DNA from: DATBFU01 sp035498405
GTDB lineage: Bacteria; Acidobacteriota; Thermoanaerobaculia; UBA5066; Gp7-AA6
Direction: 5' to 3'
Assembly (NCBI GenBank): GCA_035498405.1
Contig: DATKAE010000122.1
Coordinates: forward strand, 1 to 64,000
Length of the DNA: 64,000 bases
Of the stretch, positions 36,803 through 45,178 are shown one piece after another. Position 1 is the stretch's first letter. The number at the start of each line of letters is the position of its first letter. Made by a program: the position numbers and the translations under genes. The notes below the pieces were generated by a model that searched no databases, was not told the DNA's origin, and was given only the letters and a program-made list of their open reading frames with translations.

Positions 36803-36831
36803 TTGAAAAGGGGAGGGAGCCTCTATATGAT
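36803..36831 (+). promoter_or_regulatory. Strong sigma70-like promoter of the oxidase operon
   Basis: TTGAAA (36803-36808), 17-base spacer and TATGAT (36826-36831) match the housekeeping consensus closely and stand out in the GC-rich background. It lies 109 bases before the cupredoxin lipoprotein ATG. Transcription should continue through the cox genes, as later gaps are very short. Confidence 0.7.
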
Positions 36832-36939
36832 CCGGCGCGCTTTGGAAATCTGCGCGACCGCGGTCTTCGGCCCGAACCGAACGAACCCGAGCGGCCGCGG
36901 CGCCACCGAACGGAAATGCATTCGCCAAGGAGTACTTTG

Positions 36940-37758
36940 ATGTTTCAACGCACGCTCGTTCTGCTTCTGGCCGGCGCGGCCGCCACCACGCTTCTCGCCT
37001 GCGGCGGCGGTAAGGAGGAGGACACCCTCGAAAAGGAAGAGGCGGCCGCTCCGGCGAGCGCGCCCGCCTCGGCGGCGGCTCCGGCCGCGGCGCCCGCGGC
37101 GGCGGCAGCAGCCCCGGCCGCCGGCAGCGCGACGCTGACCGGCAAGGTCACCTTCACCGGCTCCGCTCCCGCCAAGGAAGCCATCAAGATGGACGCCGAC
37201 GCCTACTGCAAGGCGGCGCATAGCGGTCCGGTCTACACGCAAGAGGTGGAGGTCAACGGAAACGGGACCCTGAAGGACGTCTTCGTCTACGTGAAGGAAG
37301 GCGTGACGGGAACCTACCCGGCTCCCACCACTCCGGTCGTGATCGACCAGCAGGGATGCCAGTACCACCCGCACGTCTTCGGGATTCAGGCCGGCCAGCC
37401 CCTGAAGATCGTCAACAGCGACGGCACCCTGCACAACATCCACGCCCTCCCGAAGCAAAACGCCGAGTTCAACATCGGCCAGCCCTTCAAGGGGATGGAG
37501 ACGATCAAGAAGTTCGACAAGCCGGAGGTGCCGGTGCGCTTCAAGTGCGACGTGCACAAGTGGATGGGTGCCTACGCCGGTGTGCTGAACCATCCCTTCT
37601 TCGCGGTCACCAACGATCAGGGGACATTCGAGATCAAGAATCTGCCGCCGGGAACCTACGTGATCGAGGCGTGGCAGGAGAAGTATGGACCGCAGACTCA
37701 GACCGTCACGATCTCCGGCAGCGAGTCGAAGACCGTTGACTTCTCGTTCAAAGGCTAG
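36940..37758 (+). CDS. Cupredoxin-like lipoprotein at the head of the cox operon
   Basis: A 272-residue protein with a lipoprotein signal (lipobox LLAC, Cys near residue 21), an Ala/Pro-rich tether (about 35-65) and a domain with a type-1-copper-like pattern: NSDGTLHNIHALP, then VRFKCDVHKWMG (Cys, His at +3, Met at +6). The C-terminus (GTFEIKNLPPGTYVIEAWQ) is a carboxypeptidase-regulatory-like beta-sandwich. The family is known but, as far as I know, not well characterised. Its place 40 bases before coxB suggests electron delivery to, or copper supply for, the oxidase. AAGGAG precedes the ATG by five bases. Confidence 0.85.
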   Translation: MFQRTLVLLLAGAAATTLLACGGGKEEDTLEKEEAAAPASAPASAAAPAAAPAAAAAAPAAGSATLTGKVTFTGSAPAKEAIKMDADAYCKAAHSGPVYTQEVEVNGNGTLKDVFVYVKEGVTGTYPAPTTPVVIDQQGCQYHPHVFGIQAGQPLKIVNSDGTLHNIHALPKQNAEFNIGQPFKGMETIKKFDKPEVPVRFKCDVHKWMGAYAGVLNHPFFAVTNDQGTFEIKNLPPGTYVIEAWQEKYGPQTQTVTISGSESKTVDFSFKG

Positions 37759-37798
37759 GGAGGCAAGCTCGCCGGACGTGCGGACCGGATCCTCGCGG

Positions 37799-38614
37799 AT
37801 GAGGCGCTTCGTGGCGGTCGGGCTTTGGCTCTCGGCCGCGGCGGCCTTCCCGGCGGCCGCCTCGGCGCTTCCCTTCTGGCTGAAGCTTCCCGAAGGGGTT
37901 TCGACCTACAGCGGCCGGATCGACGGCATCTTCCGGCTGATCCTCTGGATCACGGGGATCATCTTCGTGGTCGTCGAGGTTCTGCTGGTCACCTTCCTCA
38001 TCCGATACCGGTACCGGGAAGGGCGCCGGCCGCGCTACACGCATGGATCCAATCGCGTCGAGGTCGTTTGGACCATCGTGCCGGCCGTGATCTGCGTCGT
38101 GCTGGCGCTCTTGTCGCGGGCAACCTGGGCGGACATCAAGCAACACCTGCCCAAGGAGGGCGTGCAGATCGAGGTGACAGCGGAGCAGTTCGCATGGAAC
38201 ATCCGCTATGCGGGGCCGGACAACAAGTTCGGCACGGCCGATGACGTCCTGACCTTGAATCAGCTCCACTTTCCCGTCGGTCAGCCCGTCATCGTGACGC
38301 TGCAGTCCAAGGACGTCATTCATTCGTTCTTCCTTCCGGAGTTTCGGGTCAAGCAGGACGCGGTGCCAGGGCTGCCCTCGCGAATCTGGTTCGAGGGCAC
38401 GCGCACCGGTCACTGGGAGATCGCCTGCGCCGAGCTCTGCGGGCTCGGCCATTATCGGATGAAGGGCTTCGTGACCGTGGAAACTCCCGAGGAATTCGGC
38501 AAGTGGCTGGCCGATCAGGCGGCTCAAGCGGCCGCGGAGGCGGCTCCCGCGGCGGCGGCCCCGGCGGCCGCCCCGCCAGCCGCGCCCGCGGCACAGGAGG
38601 AGAAGAAGAGCTGA
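37799..38614 (+). CDS. coxB: Cytochrome c oxidase subunit II
   Basis: A 271-residue subunit II carrying the CuA centre that accepts electrons. It has an N-terminal signal-like helix, two membrane helices (about 43-65 and 83-103) and the cupredoxin domain with His in VIHSFFLPEF and the CuA motif Cys210-Ala-Glu-Leu-Cys214, His218, Met221. No cytochrome c domain follows; the C-terminus is a 30-residue Ala/Pro tail ending in Lys. Thus it is an aa3- rather than caa3-type subunit. The stop TGA overlaps the coxA ATG. Confidence 0.95.
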   Translation: MRRFVAVGLWLSAAAAFPAAASALPFWLKLPEGVSTYSGRIDGIFRLILWITGIIFVVVEVLLVTFLIRYRYREGRRPRYTHGSNRVEVVWTIVPAVICVVLALLSRATWADIKQHLPKEGVQIEVTAEQFAWNIRYAGPDNKFGTADDVLTLNQLHFPVGQPVIVTLQSKDVIHSFFLPEFRVKQDAVPGLPSRIWFEGTRTGHWEIACAELCGLGHYRMKGFVTVETPEEFGKWLADQAAQAAAEAAPAAAAPAAAPPAAPAAQEEKKS

Positions 38615-40410
38615 TGAGCACGAGCACGGTCGCCGTCGCGCACGAGCTGGCCCCCGGGGTTCACCCCGCGCCGACCTCCTTCTGGCGCAAGTACATCTTT
38701 TCGCTCGACCACAAGGTCATCGGCAAGCAGTACATGTTCTATGCGCTCTTCATGCTGGTGATCGGGGGGCTGCTGGCGACCCTCGTGCGCTACCAGCTCG
38801 CGTGGCCCGGGCGTCCGCTCGCCTTCATGGGCAAGCTCGCCCCCGAGGGAATGCCGGGCGGCCAGATGCTGCCCGAGTTCTACAACTCCCTCTTCACGAT
38901 GCACGCGACGATCATGATCTTCTTCGCGATCATGCCGATCTTAATCGGCGCCTTCGGGAACTTCGTCGTCCCGATCCAGATCGGGGCGCGGGACATGGCC
39001 TTCCCGACGCTCAATATGCTGTCCTTCTGGACGGCGGTGCCCGCGGCCGTGATCATCATCTGGTCATTCTTCGTGACCGGCGGCGCGGCACAGGGGGGCT
39101 GGACCTCCTATGCGCCGCTTTCGGCGATCCTGCCCAAGGGGCAGACACTGTGGCTTCTGTCGCTCGGGATCCTGGGGATTTCCTCTCTTCTGACCTCGGT
39201 CAACTTCATCACGACGATCATCAACATGCGGGCGCCGGGGATGACGTTCTTCCGGCTCCCCCTGACCGTGTGGGCGCTCTTCATCACTGCGGTCCTGCTG
39301 CTGCTCGCGCTCCCCGTGCTGACGGGCGCGATGATCATGCTGCTCTTCGACCGCGTGCTCGGGACGACGTTCTTTCTGCCGAAGGGCCTGATCGTCTCCG
39401 GGCAGCCGTGGACCAATGCGGGAGGGGGCCAGCCGCTCCTCTGGCAGCACCTGTTCTGGTTCTTCGGGCACCCCGAGGTGTACATCATGATCCTGCCCGC
39501 GATGGGCATCACCTCGGAGATCCTCCCCGTCTTCTCGCGCAAGCCCATCTTCGGGTACCGCGCGATGGCGTACTCGATCATGGGCATCGCCGGCCTGGGA
39601 TTCATCGTCTGGGGCCACCACATGTTCCAGAGCGGCATGAATCCCTATCTCGGAACCACCTTCATGATCTCGACGATGGTCATCGCGGTCCCCTCGGCCA
39701 TCAAGACGTTCAACTGGCTGGGCACCTTGTGGGGCGGCAACATCCGGTTCACGACCCCGATGCTCCATGCCCTCTCCTTCGTTTCGATGTTCGTCATCGG
39801 CGGGCTCTCGGGGATCTTCATGGCCGCGACACCGGTCGACATCTTCATCCACGACACCTACTTCATCGTCGGGCACATCCACTACGTGCTCTTCGGCGGC
39901 TCGCTCTTCGGGGCGTTCGCGGGGTTGTACTTCTGGTACCCGAAGATGTTCGGGCGGCTGATGAGCGAGCGCTGGGGGAAGATCCACTGGGCGATCACGT
40001 TCGTCACGTTCAACCTGGTCTTCTTCCCGATGCACTTTCTCGGAATGCGCGGGATGCAGCGGCGCATCTACGACTACACGCAGTACACGCACCTGAAGGG
40101 CCTGCAGCCCATGAACCAGTTCATGACGATCTCGCTCTTCGTTCTGGGCATCGCGCAGATCATCCTGGTCTTCAACTTCTTCCTGTCGATGCGCCGCGGC
40201 AAGCTCGCGGGCGCCAACCCCTGGCATGCCAACACCCTGGAGTGGCAGACGACCTCTCCTCCGCCGCACGAAAACTTCACGGGGGCGCTGCCCGTCGTCT
40301 ATCGCGGTCCCTACGAGTTCAGCGCCCCCGATCACGCCGAGGACTACTGGCCGCAAAACGAGCCGCCCTCGGGAGTCGGCCAGCGGCCGGCGGGGGCGCA
40401 TGCCCACTAA
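38614..40410 (+). CDS. coxA: Cytochrome c oxidase subunit I
   Basis: A 598-residue haem-copper oxidase catalytic subunit with twelve or more helices. Haem a ligands His97 and His423, haem a3 ligand His421 and CuB ligands His286, His335, His336 are all present. His286 and Tyr290 (in GHPEVY) form the cross-linked pair of A-type oxidases. FIHDTYFIVGHIHYVLFGG is fully conserved. It reduces oxygen to water and pumps protons. Its end overlaps the start of ctaA by 11 bases. Confidence 0.97.
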   Translation: MSTSTVAVAHELAPGVHPAPTSFWRKYIFSLDHKVIGKQYMFYALFMLVIGGLLATLVRYQLAWPGRPLAFMGKLAPEGMPGGQMLPEFYNSLFTMHATIMIFFAIMPILIGAFGNFVVPIQIGARDMAFPTLNMLSFWTAVPAAVIIIWSFFVTGGAAQGGWTSYAPLSAILPKGQTLWLLSLGILGISSLLTSVNFITTIINMRAPGMTFFRLPLTVWALFITAVLLLLALPVLTGAMIMLLFDRVLGTTFFLPKGLIVSGQPWTNAGGGQPLLWQHLFWFFGHPEVYIMILPAMGITSEILPVFSRKPIFGYRAMAYSIMGIAGLGFIVWGHHMFQSGMNPYLGTTFMISTMVIAVPSAIKTFNWLGTLWGGNIRFTTPMLHALSFVSMFVIGGLSGIFMAATPVDIFIHDTYFIVGHIHYVLFGGSLFGAFAGLYFWYPKMFGRLMSERWGKIHWAITFVTFNLVFFPMHFLGMRGMQRRIYDYTQYTHLKGLQPMNQFMTISLFVLGIAQIILVFNFFLSMRRGKLAGANPWHANTLEWQTTSPPPHENFTGALPVVYRGPYEFSAPDHAEDYWPQNEPPSGVGQRPAGAHAH

Positions 40411-41368
40411 TCGGGGCTTGCACGCCTTCGCGGTCGCGCTGGCGGCGGCGACCGTCTGTTTGATCGTGGCAGGCGGGCTCGTCACCTCGACCGAGTCGGG
40501 CCTCTCGGTGCCCGACTGGCCCACCACGTACGGGCAGAACCCCTTCACGTTCCCGATCTCGAAGTGGGTCGGCGGCATCCGTTACGAGCACTCGCACCGA
40601 TTGATCGCCTCGACCGTCGGCGCCCTGACGATCGTGCTGGCCGTCTGGCTCGCACGGCGGGAGCCGCGTCCCTGGGTTCGCCGCCTTGGGTATCTCGCGG
40701 TCGGCGCCGTTGTCGCGCAAGGAGTCTTGGGCGGCCTGACGGTCCTCTTCCTGCTGCCGACGGCCATTTCGGTTGCGCACGCCTGCCTGGCGCAGACCTT
40801 CTTCTGCCTCGTCGTGACCCTGGCGGTCGTCACCTCACCCTGGTGGCGCCGTGCGAGCCCGGTCGGCGCCAGTCCCGCCGGTCGCGTCGCGGCGATCACG
40901 GCGGGCCTGATCTTCGTGCAACTCTTGGTCGGCGCCGTGATGCGGCACACGAAGGCGGGCCTGGCGATTCCGGACTTCCCGTTGGCGTTCGGTCGCCTCG
41001 TTCCGGTCCTCTCGACCTTTCCGGTCGCGATCCACTTCGCGCATCGGGTGCTGGCGCTCGCCGTTGCCGGAGCGGTAGCCGTTTGCGTCGTCCGGTCCTG
41101 GCGTTCCGGGCGGCCGGATCTGCGGCGGACCGCGCTCGCGGTGGCCGGTCTGGTCCTTCTCCAGATCGCGCTCGGCGCCTTGACGGTCCTCTCGCGGCGG
41201 GACGTCGTCCTGACGACCGCCCACGTGGCGACGGGCGCGCTGCTCTTCGGCGGGACGCTCGTCCTGGCGCTGACCTCGAGGCGGCTTCCCGCCGCCTCCG
41301 TGCCTCGAGAGACGGCCGGTGCCGGGGTGTTGCGCGGCCCGCTTTCGGAGGAGCCGGCGTGGAAGTAG
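40400..41368 (+). CDS. ctaA: Haem A synthase (COX15/CtaA)
   Basis: A 322-residue membrane protein with eight helices in two similar halves. It converts haem O to haem A for the oxidase. Motifs: VTSTESGLSVPDWPTTYG and its second-half copy TKAGLAIPDFPLAFG, and haem-ligand His in YEHSHRLIAS, VAHACLAQ, IHFAHRVLA and TTAHVATGA. ATG 40400 lies inside the coxA end and the gene overlaps ctaB by ten bases. It lacks the regulatory Cys pair seen in Bacillus CtaA, as many homologues do. Confidence 0.92.
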   Translation: MPTNRGLHAFAVALAAATVCLIVAGGLVTSTESGLSVPDWPTTYGQNPFTFPISKWVGGIRYEHSHRLIASTVGALTIVLAVWLARREPRPWVRRLGYLAVGAVVAQGVLGGLTVLFLLPTAISVAHACLAQTFFCLVVTLAVVTSPWWRRASPVGASPAGRVAAITAGLIFVQLLVGAVMRHTKAGLAIPDFPLAFGRLVPVLSTFPVAIHFAHRVLALAVAGAVAVCVVRSWRSGRPDLRRTALAVAGLVLLQIALGALTVLSRRDVVLTTAHVATGALLFGGTLVLALTSRRLPAASVPRETAGAGVLRGPLSEEPAWK

Positions 41369-42243
41369 TCGGCTCAGCGTCTCTCGCCTCCGCCCCATCG
41401 CGCGCCGCGGATTTTCTGGAGCTCGCGAAACCGCGGATCACATTTCTCGTCGTCGTGACGGCCGCCGTGGGCTACGCTCTGGGCGCGGCGGTATTTCAGC
41501 CGGGTGCCTTTCTCGCCGTGCTCTTCGGCACGGCCCTGGTCGCCGGCGGCGCCTCCGCCTTGAACCAGCACGCGGAGCGCGATTTCGATGCCCGCATGCT
41601 CCGCACGCGCGGCCGGCCGCTTCCCTCGGGCCGACTGGCGCCCGGCGAGGCCCTCTCCTTCGGGCTCGCGATCTCGAGTGGCGGGCTCGCGGTCCTTTCC
41701 CTCGGGACGAACTGGCTCACCGTTGCGCTCGGGCTGGCCGCGCTCGTGAGCTACGTCTTCGCCTACACGCCCTTGAAGCGCGTGACCTCGCTCTGCACCG
41801 TCGTCGGCGCGGTGCCGGGAGCGATTCCGCCCGTCATGGGCTGGGCCGCGGCGCGTGGCACCCTCGACCGGACGGCTTGGGCGCTCTTCGCGATTCTCGC
41901 TCTCTGGCAGCTTCCGCATTTCCTCGCCCTCTCCTGGATCTACCGAGAGGACTACGCGCGGGCCGGCTTTCCGATGCTCGCGGTGTCCGACGAGGACGGC
42001 GCCTCGACGGGACGCCAGGCGCTGCTCTATGCCGCGGCTCTGCTGCCCGTCACGCTGGCTGCCGGTCTCTTCGCGCAGGCCGGGGCGATCTTCCTCGTCG
42101 GCGCCCTGGGATCCGGGCTCGCCTTCCTCGCTTGCGCGGCCGCCTTCGCGCGGCGGCGTGAGATTTCCTGGGCGCGGAGGCTGTTTCTCGCCTCCGTGCT
42201 GCATCTGCCGACCGTCCTTTGCCTGATGGTATTCGACCGGTGA
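41359..42243 (+). CDS. ctaB: Protohaem IX farnesyltransferase (haem O synthase)
   Basis: A 294-residue UbiA-family prenyltransferase that adds the farnesyl chain to haem B. It has the substrate motif NQHAERDFDARMLRTRGRP and the second Asp-rich site YREDYARAGFPML, with about nine helices. GTG 41359 has GGAGGA six bases before it. It overlaps ctaA upstream and a 37-residue ORF downstream (GTGA), showing tight coupling in haem A synthesis. Confidence 0.95.
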   Translation: MEVVGSASLASAPSRAADFLELAKPRITFLVVVTAAVGYALGAAVFQPGAFLAVLFGTALVAGGASALNQHAERDFDARMLRTRGRPLPSGRLAPGEALSFGLAISSGGLAVLSLGTNWLTVALGLAALVSYVFAYTPLKRVTSLCTVVGAVPGAIPPVMGWAAARGTLDRTAWALFAILALWQLPHFLALSWIYREDYARAGFPMLAVSDEDGASTGRQALLYAAALLPVTLAAGLFAQAGAIFLVGALGSGLAFLACAAAFARRREISWARRLFLASVLHLPTVLCLMVFDR

Positions 42244-42353
42244 GCGCTCTCGACCGCGCAGCCAATCGCCGTCTCTTGTGGCTGCTGGCGCTCGTGGCGT
42301 TGGCGCTCCTGGCCGGCTCGATTCTGTTCATCGTGTCGCGGGCGCAGGTCTAG
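42240..42353 (+). CDS. 37-residue single-helix membrane peptide
   Basis: GTG 42240 overlaps the ctaB stop (GTGA) and the frame ends at TAG 42351. The product has a basic start (SALDRAANRR) and then one hydrophobic helix (LLWLLALVALALLAGSIL), ending FIVSRAQV. It lies between ctaB and subunit IV, with GGGAGGAG of the next gene following its stop. Its operon place and membrane character suggest a small oxidase subunit or assembly factor. I know no matching family; the call is by position and composition. Confidence 0.6.
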   Translation: MSALDRAANRRLLWLLALVALALLAGSILFIVSRAQV

Positions 42354-42364
42354 GGAGGAGTCGC

Positions 42365-42694
42365 ATGTCTGACGAATACGCCCATCGAGAAGAGCTCGCC
42401 GAGGACGAGGAGAGGCGAATCCATCAGCAGCCCAACTACATGGCGATCTTCTGGTGGCTCTTCTCACTGACGGTCGTCGAAGTCTGCTACTCGGTCTTCA
42501 CCCACCCGCCCAGGCTGATCCTCATGACCGTTCTGGTCGGGCTCGCCATGATCAAGGCGACCATGGTCGCCCTCTTCTTCATGCACCTGCGATTCGAGCG
42601 CAAGAGCCTGGGAATCATCTTCGCCTCGACTCTCATCCTCGGTGTGATCCTAGTCTCGGTGGGCATCGCCGAACAGGTTCTGCCGAGGCCATAG
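42365..42694 (+). CDS. Cytochrome c oxidase subunit IV (prokaryotic type)
   Basis: A 109-residue protein with three membrane helices in the pattern of bacterial subunit IV (COX4_pro / CyoD-like). The N-terminus is charged (HREELAEDEERRIHQQ), and the block MIKATMVALFFMHLRFE is highly typical of this family. It probably stabilises the oxidase core. A strong GGGAGGAG site precedes ATG 42365 and coxC follows after eight bases. Confidence 0.9.
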   Translation: MSDEYAHREELAEDEERRIHQQPNYMAIFWWLFSLTVVEVCYSVFTHPPRLILMTVLVGLAMIKATMVALFFMHLRFERKSLGIIFASTLILGVILVSVGIAEQVLPRP

Positions 42695-42702
42695 GAGACG
42701 AC

Positions 42703-43344
42703 GTGGACCACAGCGCAACGGCAACGTTTCCGGGTGTGCACGCCCCGGCGCAGGCTCTGCACGGCATTTCGCACGGGCACGCCGAGGCGCCCACGACGGG
42801 AATCCCCCACGACAAGATGGGCATGTGGGTGTTTCTCTGCTCCGAGGTGATGTTTTTCACCGGGCTGATCGGCTCCTACATCGTGCTCCGGTTCGGGACG
42901 CCGAACTGGCCGCACCCGGGAGACACGCTGAACATCTGGTTGACCGCGGGCAACACCTTTCTGTTGATCTGCTCCTCGGTCACGATGGTCCAGGCGCTGG
43001 CGGCGATCCAGCGCGGCGACACGCGCAAGATGAAGCTCTTCCTTTGCCTGACGCTCCTGTTCGGCGCGTGCTTCCTGTCGGTTCAGGTCGTGGAGTACTG
43101 GAAGCTGCTGCACGAGGGTTTCAATCCGCACGTCTCGCTCTTCGGCTCCGTTTTCTTCACGACCACCGGGTTCCACGGGTTTCACGTCTTCTGCGGTGTG
43201 GTTTGCATGGCCTTCGTGACCGGGAAGGCCTTCCTCGGCAAGTACACGCAGGCGAGCCATCAGGGGATCGAGACGATCGGGCTCTACTGGCACTTCGTGG
43301 ACCTGGTCTGGATCGTGCTCTTCACGATCATCTACTTGTTCTAG
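42703..43344 (+). CDS. coxC: Cytochrome c oxidase subunit III
   Basis: A 213-residue membrane protein with five helices, the short form of subunit III. Markers are KMGMWVFLCSEVMFFTGLI, GFHVFCGVVCM and the C-terminal GLYWHFVDLVWIVLF. A His-rich N-terminal tail (ALHGISHGHAEAP) precedes the first helix. GTG 42703 has AGGAG five bases upstream. It is needed for stability of proton pumping in related enzymes. An intergenic palindromic repeat follows it. Confidence 0.95.
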   Translation: MDHSATATFPGVHAPAQALHGISHGHAEAPTTGIPHDKMGMWVFLCSEVMFFTGLIGSYIVLRFGTPNWPHPGDTLNIWLTAGNTFLLICSSVTMVQALAAIQRGDTRKMKLFLCLTLLFGACFLSVQVVEYWKLLHEGFNPHVSLFGSVFFTTTGFHGFHVFCGVVCMAFVTGKAFLGKYTQASHQGIETIGLYWHFVDLVWIVLFTIIYLF

Positions 43345-43353
43345 AGTGAGGGG

Positions 43354-43390
43354 GTCGGTGATCCCGAGCGACGGCGAGGGATCGCCCGAC
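43354..43390. repeat. REP-like imperfect palindrome after coxC
   Basis: GTCGG-T-GATCCC (43354-43365) pairs with GGGATC-GC-CCGAC (43378-43390) around a 12-base loop. The following stretch to 43431 (CCCTCGAAGGCTCCTCGGAATGACA type) looks like the dispersed intergenic sequences found in many MAGs. It may end the cox transcript or be a mobile REP-like unit; only one copy is in this window. Confidence 0.5.
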
Positions 43391-43431
43391 AGGTCAGGCC
43401 CTCGAAGGCTCCTCGGAATGACAGACCAACC

Positions 43432-43872
43432 GTGAACTCCACCCTTCGGGCCCTTCCCGCCGTGAACGCGCTCTTGAATTCGACGAGCGCGGTGCTGATC
43501 GTCCTCGCCTACCGCGCGATCCGAAAGCTCCGGATCGAGCGGCACCGGGCGTTGATGCTCTCGGCGGCCGCCGTGTCGGCCCTGTTCCTCGCCTCCTACG
43601 TCGCGTACCATGCCCAGGTCGGCTCGGTGCGTTTCACCGCCCAGGGCCTTCCGCGCGCGGTTTACTTCGCCGTTCTGATCTCGCACACGATCCTGGCCGC
43701 GGCCACCCTGCCTTTGGTCATCCGGACGCTCTACCTGGGATTGAATCGCCGCGACGATCGGCACCGGCGGATCGCCCGCTGGACCCTACCCATCTGGCTC
43801 TACGTTTCCGTGACCGGCGTCGTGGTGTACGTCATGCTCTACCATCTTTACCCGCCAGCGGTCCTCCGATAA
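43432..43872 (+). CDS. DUF420 membrane protein, CtaM-like oxidase assembly factor
   Basis: A 146-residue membrane protein with four helices of the DUF420 family. Conserved His positions are seen in SYVAYHAQVG, LISHTILAA and MLYHLYPP. In Bacillus and Staphylococcus the DUF420 protein CtaM (YozB) is required for maturation of haem A oxidases, and the gene's place after coxC agrees with that. GTG 43432 is the start. A 5-base gap leads to the next gene, so the two are co-transcribed. Confidence 0.88.
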   Translation: MNSTLRALPAVNALLNSTSAVLIVLAYRAIRKLRIERHRALMLSAAAVSALFLASYVAYHAQVGSVRFTAQGLPRAVYFAVLISHTILAAATLPLVIRTLYLGLNRRDDRHRRIARWTLPIWLYVSVTGVVVYVMLYHLYPPAVLR

Positions 43873-43877
43873 GCTTG

Positions 43878-44195
43878 ATGGCCATGTCGCCGAAGGCGCG
43901 GATCCTCATCGTGGTCTTGGCCGCGCTCGTTCTGCTGCCGGTCCTGCTTTCGGCCTGCCCGCTCTGCAAGGACGCGCTCGAGGACAAGACGACCGGGCTC
44001 ACCAACGAGCTCGGCCGCGGCTTCTACTATTCGATTCTGCTCATGGTCTCGGTGCCGTTCCTGGTCGTCGGCGGGCTCGCCTTTCGGATCTATCGGATGC
44101 GCCGGCGACAGGGAATCGAGGCCGGGGCCGATGTCCAGGCGGCGGATGCGACGGCGCCGCGCCTCGTCGTCGATGCGCGCGGAGCGCGCCCCTGA
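43878..44195 (+). CDS. Small membrane protein with N-terminal CxxC
   Basis: A 105-residue protein with a first hydrophobic segment (about residues 8-26) that ends in ACPLCKDAL, a CxxC pair just outside the membrane, then a second helix (YYSILLMVSVPFLVVGGLAF) and a basic cytoplasmic end. The family is not known to me. Right after the oxidase genes, the CxxC could bind copper or haem, or act as a thiol pair; this is inference. ATG 43878 and 43884 are both possible starts. Its stop overlaps the probable CTG start of the next gene. Confidence 0.7.
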   Translation: MAMSPKARILIVVLAALVLLPVLLSACPLCKDALEDKTTGLTNELGRGFYYSILLMVSVPFLVVGGLAFRIYRMRRRQGIEAGADVQAADATAPRLVVDARGARP

Positions 44196-45163
44196 AGCGG
44201 GCGACGGCGCCGCTCCTCGGACTCGCCCTCTCGGCATCGATTCTTCTCGCGGCGGACCCGACGCCGATCGCTCGGCCCGAGCCCTCGAGAGAGCTCGACC
44301 GGTTCCTCGCGCTCGCCGCCAGGCAGATCATCGCGGAGTTCGGCCCCCAAGGCCTGACCGAGGAGGGGCTCTCGATCGCCGTGATCGACCTGAACGCCCG
44401 AGGTCCCGTGCTTGCGGCGGGCTCGTTTCGCGGCGATGCGCCGTTTTACCCGGCTTCGGTCGTGAAGATCTTCTTTCTCGCCTACTACGAGGCCGAGAAA
44501 GAGACGGGACGATTTCAGAACAGCCCGGAGCTCGCCCGCGCGGTCAAGGACATGATCACTCTCTCCTACAACGACGCCGCCGGTTTCGTCGTGGACTCGA
44601 TCACCGGAACGACGTCCGGGCCGGAGCTCTCGGGCCGCGAGTGGAGCGATTGGAAGGAGAAGCGCAACGCGGTCAACCGCTTCTTCGCCGCCCGCGGGTA
44701 CAAGGCCTCCAACGCCGACCAGAAGACCTTCTGTGAGGACGCCTATGGCCGCGAGCAGGCCTTCCGCGAGGGCGGGAAGAACCGCAATCGCATGACGGCG
44801 GCCGAGGGCGCGCGTCTCTTCAAGGAGATCGTGCGGGGCGAGATCGCCGGTCCGGCCGGGACCGAAGAGATGGCGGCGCTGCTCGCACGCGACATCGCCT
44901 CGGAGAAACCCTTTGAGGAGATGGAGCCCGAAGATGCGCGCCTCGCGGGTCAGGGCTTGCCGAAGGGGAGCCGGCTTTGGTCGAAATCGGGCGACGCCTA
45001 CGACGTGCACCACCTGGTCGGCCGCGTCTTGCTGCCCAACGGCTCGGATTTCGTGATCGCGGTCTTCACCCAAGGGGTCAAGATGGTGCCCGGCGTGATT
45101 CCCCGCGTGTACTCCAAGGTGGCGGCGCACTTTGCCGAGGGTCCGGCGCCGCCGCCGCGATAG
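44192..45163 (+). CDS. Exported serine hydrolase, class A beta-lactamase-like
   Basis: A 323-residue protein if it starts at CTG 44192, which gives a good signal peptide (KRATAPLLGLALSASILLAAD). No ATG, GTG or TTG is found in this frame near it; the next start, GTG 44381, would remove the signal. The catalytic triad of motifs is present: Ser89-Val-Val-Lys92, Ser125-Tyr-Asn127 and Lys265-Ser-Gly. This is the class A beta-lactamase/PBP-like fold, but the family includes peptidases and esterases, so antibiotic hydrolysis cannot be claimed. GGAG lies eight bases before the CTG. Confidence 0.75.
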   Translation: MKRATAPLLGLALSASILLAADPTPIARPEPSRELDRFLALAARQIIAEFGPQGLTEEGLSIAVIDLNARGPVLAAGSFRGDAPFYPASVVKIFFLAYYEAEKETGRFQNSPELARAVKDMITLSYNDAAGFVVDSITGTTSGPELSGREWSDWKEKRNAVNRFFAARGYKASNADQKTFCEDAYGREQAFREGGKNRNRMTAAEGARLFKEIVRGEIAGPAGTEEMAALLARDIASEKPFEEMEPEDARLAGQGLPKGSRLWSKSGDAYDVHHLVGRVLLPNGSDFVIAVFTQGVKMVPGVIPRVYSKVAAHFAEGPAPPPR

Positions 45164-45178
45164 GGAGGCGCCCGTCGA

